Assembly (NCBI GenBank): GCA_902705825.1
Contig: CACSIL010000034.1
Coordinates: 222,075-286,074 of the forward strand
Source: Halioglobus japonicus
Lineage (GTDB): Bacteria > Pseudomonadota > Gammaproteobacteria > Pseudomonadales > Halieaceae
Direction of reading: 5' to 3'
DNA length: 64,000 nt
Below the pieces are notes generated by a model, which saw only the letters and a program-made list of their open reading frames with translations, had not been told where the DNA came from and did not search any database. The translations under genes were made by a program, and so were the position numbers. The stretch's first letter is position 1. The number at the start of each line of letters is the position of its first letter. Shown piece by piece: positions 18,173 through 27,273 of the stretch.

Positions 18173-18760
18173 CTAGCGCAACCAGGGTGCGAAGCCCAGC
18201 ACGCCCACCGCTGCGGCCATATGCGAAATGGCGATCTGGACGATATTGATCAGGATAAAGGCGAGAATGGGGGAGAAATCGAGCCCGCCCATTGGTGGCA
18301 GCAATTTGCGCACCGGTGCCATCAGCGGTTCGGTGATCTGGTACAGGAGGAAGATGGCGGGATGGCGGCTGCCCTGCGCGACCCAACTCAGAATAATCAT
18401 TGCCAGTAAGGCGAAAAAATACATCTGCACCAGCAGCGCCACTACGCCCAGCACGCCACTGAGTAAGAGTTGTACAGGGGGTGGAATGGCGCCGAAGCGA
18501 ATCAGGAACACCAGAGCAATACCGGCGATCTGCAGCAGGACGGCCAGCAGGAGAGAGGCGACATCGATGCCTGCATAGCCGGGGATGATTCTGCGCAGAG
18601 GGATCACCAGCGGATTGGTAATCTTTACCACGAACTGTGAGATCGGATTATAAAAATCCGCCCGCACCAGTTGCAGTATAAAGCGCAATAACATTGCCAC
18701 CAGATAAAGACTGAGCAGCGTTTGAATCAGGTAGATTAAAATTGCATACAAAGCGCCCAT
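18173..18760 (-). CDS. yggT: YggT family integral membrane protein
   Basis: 195 residues with two YGGT repeats. Each begins near a PxLxPxRRxxP-like motif (NPLVIPLRRIIPGYAGID and EPLMAPVRKLLPPMGGLDFSP) flanked by hydrophobic helices. Family function is not established; it is associated with osmotic and division phenotypes. It lies 5 bases after proC on the minus strand, the conserved arrangement. Confidence 0.92.
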   Translation of the reverse strand: MGALYAILIYLIQTLLSLYLVAMLLRFILQLVRADFYNPISQFVVKITNPLVIPLRRIIPGYAGIDVASLLLAVLLQIAGIALVFLIRFGAIPPPVQLLLSGVLGVVALLVQMYFFALLAMIILSWVAQGSRHPAIFLLYQITEPLMAPVRKLLPPMGGLDFSPILAFILINIVQIAISHMAAAVGVLGFAPWLR

Positions 18761-18765
18761 TGTTA

Positions 18766-19602
18766 CTAACCCATTTCCGTAGACATTTCGACGGCCCGGT
18801 CGGCAGCCGCGCGCATTGCTTTGGCCACTACCTCTCGCAGGTCATCCTCTTCAAAGCTCTGGATGGCGCGCTCGGTCGTGCCACCCGGGCTGGTTACCCG
18901 GCGCCGTAATTCCACCAGATCGACATCGCTTTCAAGCGCCATACGTGCGGCGCCCAAAGCGGTTTGTGTCGCGAGCAAGTTGGCCGTATCGCGATTCAGG
19001 CCGAGAGCGACCCCGGCATCAACAATGGCCTCCGTTAGCAGGAAAAAATAGGCTGGCCCGCTACCCGACAGCGCGGTAATGGCATCCAGCTGTGGTTCAG
19101 AGTCCACCCAGCACGTGATGCCCACTGCAGACAGAACCAGCTGTGCAAACTCGCGTTGTTTCTCAGAAGTCTTGTCATTCGCAAACAGGCCGCTGGCTCC
19201 GCAGCCTACCAGTGCCGGGGTATTGGGCATGCAGCGCACGATGGCGGCATCGGGCCCGAGCCTGGATTGCATACTGGCAATTGTTATACCTGCCGCAATA
19301 GAGATGACCAGCGAACCGTTCTTTTGCACGGCCGCAGCGATACTGCCGGCTGCTTCTGCCATAACCTGAGGTTTCACAGCCAGAATAACGATGTCTGCGC
19401 CTTCCACCGCGTTGGCGTTGTCGCTGAACACCGCTACCGGCGCGACTGCACGCAGCCGTTCGAGGCTGTCGGGGAAAGGGTCCGCAGCGCTGATGTGGTG
19501 TGCGGGGTGTCCGCTTTCGATCAGGCCGCCGATGATACTGCTGGCCATATTGCCAGCGCCTATAAACGCGATATGCGGTAGGTTTGAGTGTCCGTCTGCC
19601 AT
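18766..19602 (-). CDS. proC: Pyrroline-5-carboxylate reductase ProC
   Basis: 278 residues. Last step of proline synthesis. N-terminal NAD(P) motif IAFIGAGNMASSIIGGLI. The C-terminal dimerisation domain carries ALSGSGPAYFFLLTEAIVDAGV and RRRVTSPGGTTERAI. Between yggS (54 bases upstream) and yggT. Confidence 0.96.
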   Translation of the reverse strand: MADGHSNLPHIAFIGAGNMASSIIGGLIESGHPAHHISAADPFPDSLERLRAVAPVAVFSDNANAVEGADIVILAVKPQVMAEAAGSIAAAVQKNGSLVISIAAGITIASMQSRLGPDAAIVRCMPNTPALVGCGASGLFANDKTSEKQREFAQLVLSAVGITCWVDSEPQLDAITALSGSGPAYFFLLTEAIVDAGVALGLNRDTANLLATQTALGAARMALESDVDLVELRRRVTSPGGTTERAIQSFEEDDLREVVAKAMRAAADRAVEMSTEMG

Positions 19603-19656
19603 ATGTTTACCGAAGATAAAATAGTCGTGCAGTATACACGGCGCTATGCGTCAATA

Positions 19657-20349
19657 TCACCTGTTGCGAGGGCCGAAAATAGCGGTGCCCACCCGCACCA
19701 TGGTGGCGCCTTCCATGATAGCCGGTTCCATATCGCCAGACATTCCCATGGAAAGGGTGTCGATATCGGGTGCCAGTGTCTGCAGTTCTGCCAGTGCGGT
19801 GCGCAGTTGGCCGAAATCCTGGTGCAGTTGAAGGGTGTCGGCGCCCGCTGCTGGTATTCCCATCAAACCGCGCAATTTAAGGTGTGGCAGCTCACAGACA
19901 GTGCGGGCCAACTGCGGTAGATCTTCAAGCGACACGCCGGATTTACTGTCCTCCCCCGATATATTTACCTGCAGGCAGACCTGTAACGGCGCCAGTTCAG
20001 GCGGACGCTGGTCGTTGAGCCGCTGTGCGATTTTGGCGCGATCAATGCTGTGCACCCAGTCAAAATGCGGCGCAATGCCAGCCGTCTTATTGGATTGAAT
20101 TGGGCCGATGAAATGCCAGGTCAACGGCAGGTCGTCGAGATCACTGACTTTCTGCAGCGCCTCCTGCAGGTAACTCTCACCAAAATGTGTCAGGCCACAG
20201 GCGTGGGCCGCTCTTATCTCCTGCGCGGAGCGAGTCTTGCTGACGGCGATGATCTGCACGGCACTATTGCCGTTCTGGCTTTTTTCCGCAGCGCGCCTTA
20301 CCCTTTCTTGCAGCTTTGCTATATTCTTGGGGAGCTGTTGTTCGTTCAT
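19657..20349 (-). CDS. yggS: YggS/PLPBP pyridoxal-phosphate homeostasis protein
   Basis: 230 residues. PLP-binding TIM-barrel protein without enzymatic activity that keeps vitamin B6 and amino acid pools in balance. The PLP lysine lies in IIAVSKTRSAQEI, followed by HFGESYLQEA and the C-terminal SMGMSGDMEPAI and RVGTAIFG. Divergent from pilT, as in Pseudomonas. Confidence 0.95.
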   Translation of the reverse strand: MNEQQLPKNIAKLQERVRRAAEKSQNGNSAVQIIAVSKTRSAQEIRAAHACGLTHFGESYLQEALQKVSDLDDLPLTWHFIGPIQSNKTAGIAPHFDWVHSIDRAKIAQRLNDQRPPELAPLQVCLQVNISGEDSKSGVSLEDLPQLARTVCELPHLKLRGLMGIPAAGADTLQLHQDFGQLRTALAELQTLAPDIDTLSMGMSGDMEPAIMEGATMVRVGTAIFGPRNR

Positions 20350-20481
20350 GGCGCGGATGTTAGCGGATTTAGCGCCGGGGTGACATCACAATAATATAAC
20401 GTGGCGGAAGGTCGCAGCCACGGAACTTATCCTGGCCGGGGAGTAGTCGGCGCACAGTGCCGACAGGGGAGAATACAAAGA

Positions 20482-21516
20482 ATGGATATAACGGAATTAT
20501 TGGCATTCAGTGCCAAGCAGGGCGCGTCTGACCTGCATTTATCGGCGGGATTGCCGCCGATGATTCGCGTCGATGGCGATATTCGACGCATCAACCTGCC
20601 GCCGATGGAGCACAAGCAGGTTCACGAGCTTATCTACGACATCATGAACGATAAGCAGCGCAAGGATTACGAAGAATTTCTGGAAACCGATTTTTCCTTT
20701 GAAGTGCCGGGTGTTGCACGTTTTCGTGTTAACGCGTTTAACCAGAATCGTGGGGCCGGTGGCGTCTTTCGTACCATTCCCTCCAAAGTACTGACCATGG
20801 AAGACCTCGGCATGGGGCAGGTCTTTCGCGATATTTCGATGATGCCGCGCGGCCTGGTACTGGTAACAGGACCTACCGGTTCTGGTAAATCGACCACGCT
20901 GGCCGCCATGGTGGATTTTATCAACGACAATAAATACGAGCATATTCTCACCATTGAAGATCCGATCGAATTTGTCCACGAGAGCAAAAAGTGCCTGGTG
21001 AACCAGCGCGAAGTACACCGCGATACCATCGGCTTTTCCGAGGCGCTGCGTTCGGCTTTGCGTGAAGACCCGGACATTATTCTGGTGGGTGAGTTGCGCG
21101 ACCTGGAGACGATACGGTTGGCACTGACTGCGGCGGAAACCGGGCACCTAGTATTTGGTACCCTGCACACCACGTCAGCCGCGAAGACGATAGACCGGGT
21201 TATCGACGTTTTCCCGGCAGCGGAAAAATCCATGGTGCGCTCAATGCTTTCCGAATCACTGCAGGCGGTGGTATCGCAAACGCTGCTCAAACGCGCCACC
21301 GGTGGGCGGGTCGCGGCGCACGAGATCATGCGCGGCACTTCGGCGATACGGAACCTGATTCGCGAAGATAAAGTAGCGCAGATGTACTCTGCCATTCAGA
21401 CCGGGCACGCTTTGGGAATGCAAACAATGGATCAGTGCCTTGAGGAACTGGTCGGAAAACGGACTATCACGAAAGAAGTGGCGCGCGAAAAAGCCAGAAT
21501 GCCGGAAAACTTCTAG
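20482..21516 (+). CDS. pilT: Type IV pilus retraction ATPase PilT
   Basis: 344 residues, the same length as Pseudomonas PilT. Powers pilus retraction and twitching. Walker A GPTGSGKST (130-138), Asp box EDPIEFVHE, Walker B ILVGELRD, His box TGHLVFGTLHT and the C-terminal AIRNLIRED motif needed for retraction. The start MDITELLAFS at 20482 follows AGGGGAGA. A hairpin GTCGGC/GCCGAC at 20446-20464 stands just before that site. Confidence 0.97.
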   Translation: MDITELLAFSAKQGASDLHLSAGLPPMIRVDGDIRRINLPPMEHKQVHELIYDIMNDKQRKDYEEFLETDFSFEVPGVARFRVNAFNQNRGAGGVFRTIPSKVLTMEDLGMGQVFRDISMMPRGLVLVTGPTGSGKSTTLAAMVDFINDNKYEHILTIEDPIEFVHESKKCLVNQREVHRDTIGFSEALRSALREDPDIILVGELRDLETIRLALTAAETGHLVFGTLHTTSAAKTIDRVIDVFPAAEKSMVRSMLSESLQAVVSQTLLKRATGGRVAAHEIMRGTSAIRNLIREDKVAQMYSAIQTGHALGMQTMDQCLEELVGKRTITKEVAREKARMPENF

Positions 21517-21556
21517 GTTTCTATCGCCCTGCTGTAAATTGGGAAGGAACGCCAGT

Positions 21557-22696
21557 ATGAACATCGAGAACTTGCTGCAACGGATGGTAAAGGAAGGTGC
21601 CTCCGATGGGTTCATAACCGCACATGCGCCGCCGTGTATCAAGGTCGACGGTCAGATATACCCGATTACCGAGCGGCCGGTAACAGAGGAAGAAGCCCGC
21701 GAAATGGTGTTGTCCACCATGCGCGAAGATCAGCAGATCGACTTCCGCAAAAACCATGAATGCAATTATGCTCTGAGCACCAAAGACCTCGGCCGCTTCC
21801 GCGCCAGTGCCTTTGTGCAGCGCGGTCAATGCGGTCTGGTCGTGCGCCGTATCCAAACAGACATCCCCACCATTGACGAATTGGGCCTGCCGCCAATTAT
21901 CAAAGAGCTTGCGATGACCAAGCGCGGTTTGGTGATTTTTGTCGGTGCCACGGGTACGGGTAAGTCGACATCGTTGGCATCCATGGTGGATTACCGCAAT
22001 CACAATAGCCGTGGCCATATCATCAGTATTGAAGACCCTATCGAATTTATCCATGAGCACGCGGGTTGTATCGTAACGCAGCGCGAGGTCGGCATGGACA
22101 CCGAATCGTTTGATGTGGCGCTGAAAAATACCTTGCGTCAGGCTCCAGATGTCATACTGATTGGTGAGGTCCGCACAGCGGAAACCATGCAGCAGGCCCT
22201 GACTTTCGCTGAAACCGGCCACCTCTGTTTGTGCACCCTGCACGCAAATAACGCCAACCAGGCTTTGGACAGGATACAGAGTTTCTTCCCCGCCGAATTA
22301 CACAACCAGGTCTGGATGGATCTGTCATTGAACCTGCGCTCGATGGTCGCGCAACAGCTGCTGCCGCGTAAAGACAAGAGTGGGCGCACCCCCGTGGTGG
22401 AAGTACTGCTGAATTCTCCGCTGGTGGCCGAGTATATTCGCAAGGGCGAGGTACATTTGATCAAGGACCTGATGTCCAAGTCGACAGAACTGGGTATGCA
22501 GACGCTTGATCAGTCGCTGTTGAAAGCGTATGAGGAAGGTAAGATTTCAAAAGAGGACGCAATACGCTTCGCAGACTCTGCCAATGATGTGCGCCTGCAG
22601 ATAAAAATGATGGACAGGAAAGAGCTGGGCTCAGGTGATAGCCTGGCACTCGCGTCCGCTGATCCCGGTCAGGGTGGTCGCTTCCACAGGCGCTAA
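21557..22696 (+). CDS. pilU: PilT-dependent retraction ATPase PilU
   Basis: 379 residues. Accessory retraction motor that works with PilT. Walker A GATGTGKST, EDPIEFIHEHAG, ILIGEVRTAETM and TGHLCLCTLHANNANQALDRI. The start MNIENLLQRMVKEGASDGF at 21557 follows GGAAGGAA. It is 40 bases after pilT, the standard pair. No other pilus gene is in the window, but the nearby TonB homologue is of the type linked to twitching in Pseudomonas. Confidence 0.96.
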   Translation: MNIENLLQRMVKEGASDGFITAHAPPCIKVDGQIYPITERPVTEEEAREMVLSTMREDQQIDFRKNHECNYALSTKDLGRFRASAFVQRGQCGLVVRRIQTDIPTIDELGLPPIIKELAMTKRGLVIFVGATGTGKSTSLASMVDYRNHNSRGHIISIEDPIEFIHEHAGCIVTQREVGMDTESFDVALKNTLRQAPDVILIGEVRTAETMQQALTFAETGHLCLCTLHANNANQALDRIQSFFPAELHNQVWMDLSLNLRSMVAQQLLPRKDKSGRTPVVEVLLNSPLVAEYIRKGEVHLIKDLMSKSTELGMQTLDQSLLKAYEEGKISKEDAIRFADSANDVRLQIKMMDRKELGSGDSLALASADPGQGGRFHRR

Positions 22697-22753
22697 AGAG
22701 GCTTGCTTCTCTGGCCGTGGCCGCCGCTCAACATGGCTACCCACTCTCTCGCA

Positions 22754-23788
22754 TCAGATACACAGCGGTACCTGTTCGTGTGGGTAGGTTGAGGCGGCGA
22801 AGCACCACATTTCTATCGCATAGCGTGTCTTGGTCATACTGCTGTCAACGCCAGTGCGATGTAGGGTCAGCTGGTCAAACAGCAGCGCATCACCGGTTTC
22901 AAACACCGGGCGCACAGCGGATTCACCGCCATAGCGTTCAGCCGTCTCATTGCTAACCGCCCAATCGAAAATCTCCGGCCCACCCATTTCGACCAGGTCG
23001 TTGAAGCGCCGAGGTATGATATCAAGGCTGGCGGCGTCCTCCCCACAGGGGCTGAGCGCGGTCCAGATATTCAGGGATCGTGTTTCTGTGCCCAGGAAGG
23101 CACCATCCTGGTGCCAGCCGGCCAGAGCGCCGGGCTCGGTGCGTCGCAGGGTGGTCTTTTTCGCGGATATCGCCACGCGCTCACCGAAGTAATCCTCCAG
23201 CATGCGGTCGAAGCCCACTGCCGATAGCGCATCGAGATGTCGAAACAGCGCGCGCGGAGCATCAACGCCGTGCAGCCCCCCTCCCTGTCTGGCGTAAGAC
23301 CGTTCGGGGCCGCCAAAGCTGTACTTGTCACTGTGCGTTCTGAAAGGCAGATACCAGGGTGGCATTGGTGTGCGTGGTGTCGGCACTTCTGCGGCACTGT
23401 TGAAGGAGTGGTCGATAGCCTCGCGGATACCCTCAGCGACTTTTTTGTCTATCATGCCGCGCACCATCAGTGACCCGTGGTGTGCAATCGCCGAGGTAAC
23501 AATCTCTGCACATAATTCAGCAGCGGGTATCTCTGGAATGGAGGTCACGCCCGGGAAGTAGTCCGGCAGCGACTTCGGCCAGTCGGGCACGGCAGAGCTT
23601 TTTTTGGTGACGCTTGCAAAGGCCTGATGGCGCAATTGCAGCAGCTTTTTTTCGACTTCCGGATGTTCTTCGCGCCGATTCGATTCAGTGAGTACACGAA
23701 TTGCGTCATCCCAGGACCCCGCCGCAACCAGCGCTTCTGATTGCCGCAATGCACCAGTGATGTCGGGTCTATTAGTGCTGGACTCCAT
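22754..23788 (-). CDS. Phytanoyl-CoA dioxygenase (PhyH) family protein
   Basis: 344 residues. Fe(II)/2-oxoglutarate oxygenase fold with the metal triad visible: His226 and Asp228 in GWHQDGAF, distal His310 in LTLHRTGV, and Arg322 in TRYAIEMW as the likely 2-oxoglutarate anchor. The first 80 residues are a helical extension (ITGALRQSEALVAAGSWDDAIRVL) resembling a TPR-like start. The substrate is unknown. It occupies the place after ruvX where Pseudomonas has pyrR-pyrB-pyrC. Convergent with pilU. Confidence 0.82.
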   Translation of the reverse strand: MESSTNRPDITGALRQSEALVAAGSWDDAIRVLTESNRREEHPEVEKKLLQLRHQAFASVTKKSSAVPDWPKSLPDYFPGVTSIPEIPAAELCAEIVTSAIAHHGSLMVRGMIDKKVAEGIREAIDHSFNSAAEVPTPRTPMPPWYLPFRTHSDKYSFGGPERSYARQGGGLHGVDAPRALFRHLDALSAVGFDRMLEDYFGERVAISAKKTTLRRTEPGALAGWHQDGAFLGTETRSLNIWTALSPCGEDAASLDIIPRRFNDLVEMGGPEIFDWAVSNETAERYGGESAVRPVFETGDALLFDQLTLHRTGVDSSMTKTRYAIEMWCFAASTYPHEQVPLCI

Positions 23789-23934
23789 TGAGCGTCTCCA
23801 AAATCAATTATCGTCAAGTATAGCCAATTCCATGGGTGGCAACTACAGCCCGCAGGTGGGGTTGCAGCACGCGCATTGGAGACTGTGGTATGGGTTATAT
23901 TCAGGGGTGGCGGCCAGGATTGTGTGAACAGGCC

Positions 23935-24357
23935 TCAGGTATTCTCCGCGAGCCAGGTTTGCAGAATAAGCTCGGCGGCAAGACTATCAATGGGCTTACG
24001 TTTGTAATCGCCCCGGTGTCCGTGTTCGCGGCTTACCTGCTTCGCTTCAAAGCTGCTCAGCCTTTCATCGACCATCACGACTTCAAGGCCGAGCCGTCCG
24101 TGCAGGCGGCGTGAGAACTTGGCGGCCCGCGCGCTCAGTTCACTGGCGCTGCCGTCCATGTTCAGCGGGTCGCCTACTACCAGTAGGTCGGGGCGCCATT
24201 CAGCGACCAGGTTTTCGACCAGACGCCAGTCGGGTGAGCCTTCTTTAGCCTTGAGGATGGGAAGGGGGGTGGTGGTACCCATCAGGCAGTTGCCCGTTGC
24301 CACGCCGATTTGGGACAGGCCGAAATCGAACGCCATTACTGTGCGACGACCCTGCAC
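23935..24357 (-). CDS. ruvX: Putative pre-16S rRNA nuclease RuvX/YqgF
   Basis: 140 residues, RNase H-like fold. Catalytic acidic start MAFDFGLSQIGVATG, middle LLVVGDPLNMDGSAS, and C-terminal MVDERLSSFEAKQ. Needed for final 5' processing of 16S rRNA in E. coli. Starts with GTG directly abutting the yqgE stop; an ATG seven codons later is the alternative. Confidence 0.93.
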   Translation of the reverse strand: MQGRRTVMAFDFGLSQIGVATGNCLMGTTTPLPILKAKEGSPDWRLVENLVAEWRPDLLVVGDPLNMDGSASELSARAAKFSRRLHGRLGLEVVMVDERLSSFEAKQVSREHGHRGDYKRKPIDSLAAELILQTWLAENT

Positions 24358-24948
24358 TCAGGCGTGTCCCGCCTGGCCTGATATCAGGTTCATATCGATA
24401 CCCAGTTGTGCGGCAGCCGCGCCCAGGCGCTGGTCGGCGGGGGTAGAGAAAATAACATCGGCGTTGCCCGGCAGGGTTAGCCAGCTATTGTCGGCCAACT
24501 CCTGTTCCAGTTGCCCCGCAGCCCAGCCGGCATAACCGAGCGCAATCAGGTGGTCGCTGGGGCCTTCGCCAATGGCGATTGCGCGCAGTATGTCGCGAGA
24601 CGTTGTCAGGGTGATCTCCGGTGTGACTTTCAGGCTGGCTTCCCAGCTTTTATCGCAATAGCGGTGCAGCACAAAGCCATGATCCATCTGTACAGGGCCT
24701 CCGGCCATGACGGGCTCCGAGGAGAAGTCACTACCAGTAGTGATTTGTAAGTGTTCAAAAATCTCGGTGACCGACAGATCCAGCGGACGATTGATGACAA
24801 TGCCCATGGCACCGCTTTCACCGTGTTCGCAAATATAGGTGATGCTCTGTGAAAAGATTCCCTCGGTCAGGCAGGGCATTGCCAGCAGAAAGTGATCACG
24901 CAGAGAATCGCCGCTCTTGGTTGTACTCACGGAGTGTTTTCCGGGCAT
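24358..24948 (-). CDS. yqgE: UPF0301 protein YqgE
   Basis: 196 residues. Family signatures HFLLAMPCLTEGIFSQSITYICEHGESGAMGIVINRPL and MAGGPVQMDHGFVLH are present. Function is unknown. yqgE-ruvX is one of the most conserved gene pairs in gammaproteobacteria. The ATG at 24948 puts about 18 residues before the conserved block. Confidence 0.94.
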   Translation of the reverse strand: MPGKHSVSTTKSGDSLRDHFLLAMPCLTEGIFSQSITYICEHGESGAMGIVINRPLDLSVTEIFEHLQITTGSDFSSEPVMAGGPVQMDHGFVLHRYCDKSWEASLKVTPEITLTTSRDILRAIAIGEGPSDHLIALGYAGWAAGQLEQELADNSWLTLPGNADVIFSTPADQRLGAAAAQLGIDMNLISGQAGHA

Positions 24949-24999
24949 GTCCGCACAGGTCTCTTCAATGTAAAAACAGAGTGGAAGGATAGCCTACTC

Positions 25000-25866
25000 T
25001 TACGGTGAGCTTAGCTGGTTTTCCTGAAAATGCCACGTGCGAACAATCTCCAGTTTGTCGGTAGTCGCCTTCAACTCGGGTGGAAACGGTGAATATGGGG
25101 CCGCCATACGCACGATCTTAATGGCCGCTTCATCCAGAACAGCATAGCCTGAAGAAGACAAAATTTGTATGTCTTCCAGACTGCCGTCATTGCGGATGAT
25201 CACCAGCATTCGCAGCTCACCATAGAGTCCATAGCGGATAGATGCCTCTGGGTAATACTGGTTCCCCACAGCTTCCAGCCGCTTGCGCCAGTCCAGCAGG
25301 TACGCGGCATCGACGGATTGTTTCGCTGATGTGGCAGTCAGGCGTCTCACTCGGGGTTGGTTCGCATCGGTGCGTGTTTCCGCATCCAGCTCTGCCTGCA
25401 AGCTGGCGATTTCACGGTTGATTCTCTCGATCTCCGGGCTGATACCGTCGAGTTGGGATTGTTGAGTGCTGGCGTCTGTGGGCTGTGCCGTGACTGCACG
25501 GGAAGCCAGGCCGGAGGTGACCAGGGTATCGTATTGCATCGCCGCCTGCTCTTGTGCCATCGGCAGCCGGGCCTGTTGTTCCGAGAGGCTGTCGGATTGT
25601 ATCGGGTTGTTCGACGTGAGCAGGTTTTTCTCTGCCTCATTGCCGCTACCGGCCTGATTGGCCTGTGCAATGTTGCGGGCATCATCAGGAGCGACAGCGC
25701 TCGGTCGGGTGGCTAGAGTGACTTCAATTTGTGGGCTGGTATAGGGCGTCGACAGGCTGGCCTTGAACGAGACCGCAAGAATCAACGCCGCGTGTGCCGC
25801 AATTGCGACCAGCACGGCGTTTCGAAATCGCGTCTCTTTTTCATAGCCTGTTTCCAGGTAATACAT
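25000..25866 (-). CDS. TonB family energy transducer (TonB3-like)
   Basis: 288 residues. One N-terminal membrane anchor (AVLVAIAAHAALILAVSF, with the SHV-like histidine), a variable coiled-coil middle rich in Gln/Ser (about 100-175), and a C-terminal TonB domain (YPEASIRYGLYGELRMLVIIRNDGSLEDIQILSSSGYAVLDEAA). No Pro-Lys/Pro-Glu spacer is seen. exbB and exbD are not adjacent. Position between gshB and yqgE matches Pseudomonas tonB3, which is needed for twitching motility, so a link to the pilT-pilU genes nearby is plausible inference. Confidence 0.88.
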   Translation of the reverse strand: MYYLETGYEKETRFRNAVLVAIAAHAALILAVSFKASLSTPYTSPQIEVTLATRPSAVAPDDARNIAQANQAGSGNEAEKNLLTSNNPIQSDSLSEQQARLPMAQEQAAMQYDTLVTSGLASRAVTAQPTDASTQQSQLDGISPEIERINREIASLQAELDAETRTDANQPRVRRLTATSAKQSVDAAYLLDWRKRLEAVGNQYYPEASIRYGLYGELRMLVIIRNDGSLEDIQILSSSGYAVLDEAAIKIVRMAAPYSPFPPELKATTDKLEIVRTWHFQENQLSSP

Positions 25867-25875
25867 CGTGGAGTA

Positions 25876-26832
25876 CTAGCGCCTGCTGTTTAATTCCCCG
25901 GAGATACAATCCATCAGTTGTCCACCAATGTCCAGATCGTAGGCTGAGTCAATTTCACGAATACAGGTAGGGCTGGTGACATTGATTTCGGTGAGGTAAT
26001 CGCCTATCACGTCGAGGCCGACGAACAGCAGACCTTTCTCGCGCAAACTCGGGCCCACCTGAGCCGCAATCCATTGATCCCGTTCAGTCAGGGGTTGTGC
26101 TTTTCCGGTGCCGCCAGCAGCGAGATTGCCGCGAGTTTCGCCCGCCAGAGGTATGCGCGCGAGGCAGTAGGGGACGGGCTCGCCGTTGATCATCAGTATG
26201 CGTTTGTCACCCTTTTCGATCTGCGGAATAAACTGCTGGGCCATGATGGTCTGCTCGCCGTGGTTTGTCAGCATCTCGAGAATGACGCTGACATTGGGGT
26301 CGTCCTGTTTCACCCTGAAGATGGCGCTGCCGCCCATGCCGTCCAGCGGTTTGAAGATCGCGTCGCTGTGATGCTGGTGAAACGCTTTGAGTCGCTGCAT
26401 ATCTGCGCTGACCATCACCGGCGGACAACACTGCGGGAACTGTGTTGCAAATACCTTTTCGTTGCAGTCGCGCAGACTTTGACAACGGTTGACGATCAGT
26501 GTGCCCTTGCGTTCCGCCGCTTCGAGAATATACGTGCTGTAAATGTACTCATTGTCAAAAGGCGGATCCTTACGCATCAGGATGACGTCCAGTTGATCGA
26601 GGTCGCCGTCCTGGGCTTCGGCCAGTGAGAACCAATTCTGTGCGTCACGCTGTACGGTAAGCTTCGCCATGCGTGCACGCGCGGTTCCCTGTTCAAGGTA
26701 CAGATCGCGCTGCTCCATGTAGAACAGCTCCCAGCCCCGGTCCTGTGCCGCCCAGAGCATGGCCATGGTGGTATCTTTCTTGTAGTTAATTTTGGCGATG
26801 GGATCCATCACCACGCCCAGTTTGATGGTCAT
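25876..26832 (-). CDS. gshB: Glutathione synthetase GshB
   Basis: 318 residues, ATP-grasp enzyme joining gamma-glutamylcysteine and glycine. Start MTIKLGVVMDPIAKINYKKDTT; nucleotide loop KPLDGMGGSAIFRV; C-terminal GLDVIGDYLTEINVTSPTCIREID. The ATG at 26832 gives the family length; a longer upstream frame adds an unrelated Arg-rich tail. It is 10 bases upstream of tonB on the same strand. Confidence 0.97.
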   Translation of the reverse strand: MTIKLGVVMDPIAKINYKKDTTMAMLWAAQDRGWELFYMEQRDLYLEQGTARARMAKLTVQRDAQNWFSLAEAQDGDLDQLDVILMRKDPPFDNEYIYSTYILEAAERKGTLIVNRCQSLRDCNEKVFATQFPQCCPPVMVSADMQRLKAFHQHHSDAIFKPLDGMGGSAIFRVKQDDPNVSVILEMLTNHGEQTIMAQQFIPQIEKGDKRILMINGEPVPYCLARIPLAGETRGNLAAGGTGKAQPLTERDQWIAAQVGPSLREKGLLFVGLDVIGDYLTEINVTSPTCIREIDSAYDLDIGGQLMDCISGELNSRR

Positions 26833-27053
26833 TGCGCTCACTCTCCTGCCCCGCGGGCCTGCTAACTTACGCAAAGGCGCTGATGGGTGCAAGCAGAGGA
26901 CGTGGCAGAGTCGGTGGCGCCACCAGGGAAAGGCAGGCCCCGTCGCATCCTTTTAGGGCAGCAAGGCAGGCTGTTTAAAGGGTAACGACCGCTAGCAAAA
27001 AACTCGAGATTTATAAAGGTTTTTCCGTTTGGATAATGGACTCTGTGCTGAAC

Positions 27054-27069
27054 TGTGACTAAGATCACG
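27054..27069 (+). promoter_or_regulatory. CRP/Vfr-type binding site
   Basis: TGTGACTAAGATCACG is TGTGA-N6-TCACG, one base from the core TGTGA-N6-TCACA. The flanking AAC and TTA extend the match to the 22-base E. coli CRP consensus. It lies in the 441-base divergent gap between gshB and the diguanylate cyclase (26833-27273), 205 bases before the latter's start. The same gap has an inverted repeat ATCACCC / GGGTGAT at 27230-27249. Nothing else in the gap is supported. Confidence 0.6.
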
Positions 27070-27273
27070 TTATCCAGGCCTCCCGCAGTGAAGAAGAGGC
27101 CGGTGGATATTGTGGTATCAGCTCGTCACTGATGAGGCTCCGTTTGAGAGCCCGCTACAGACTTCCCCCAACATGTACAAAATCTGACATCCCTGCCGGG
27201 CATGGAATGGCGTGCCGGTGCGATATTTCATCACCCGTGTTTGGGTGATCGAACATTCAAGGAGGTGGATAAA

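Noticed and set aside
26833-27273. c-di-GMP riboswitch (GEMM) before the diguanylate cyclase
   Set aside because: I looked because of the downstream gene, but the conserved GEMM core sequences are absent.
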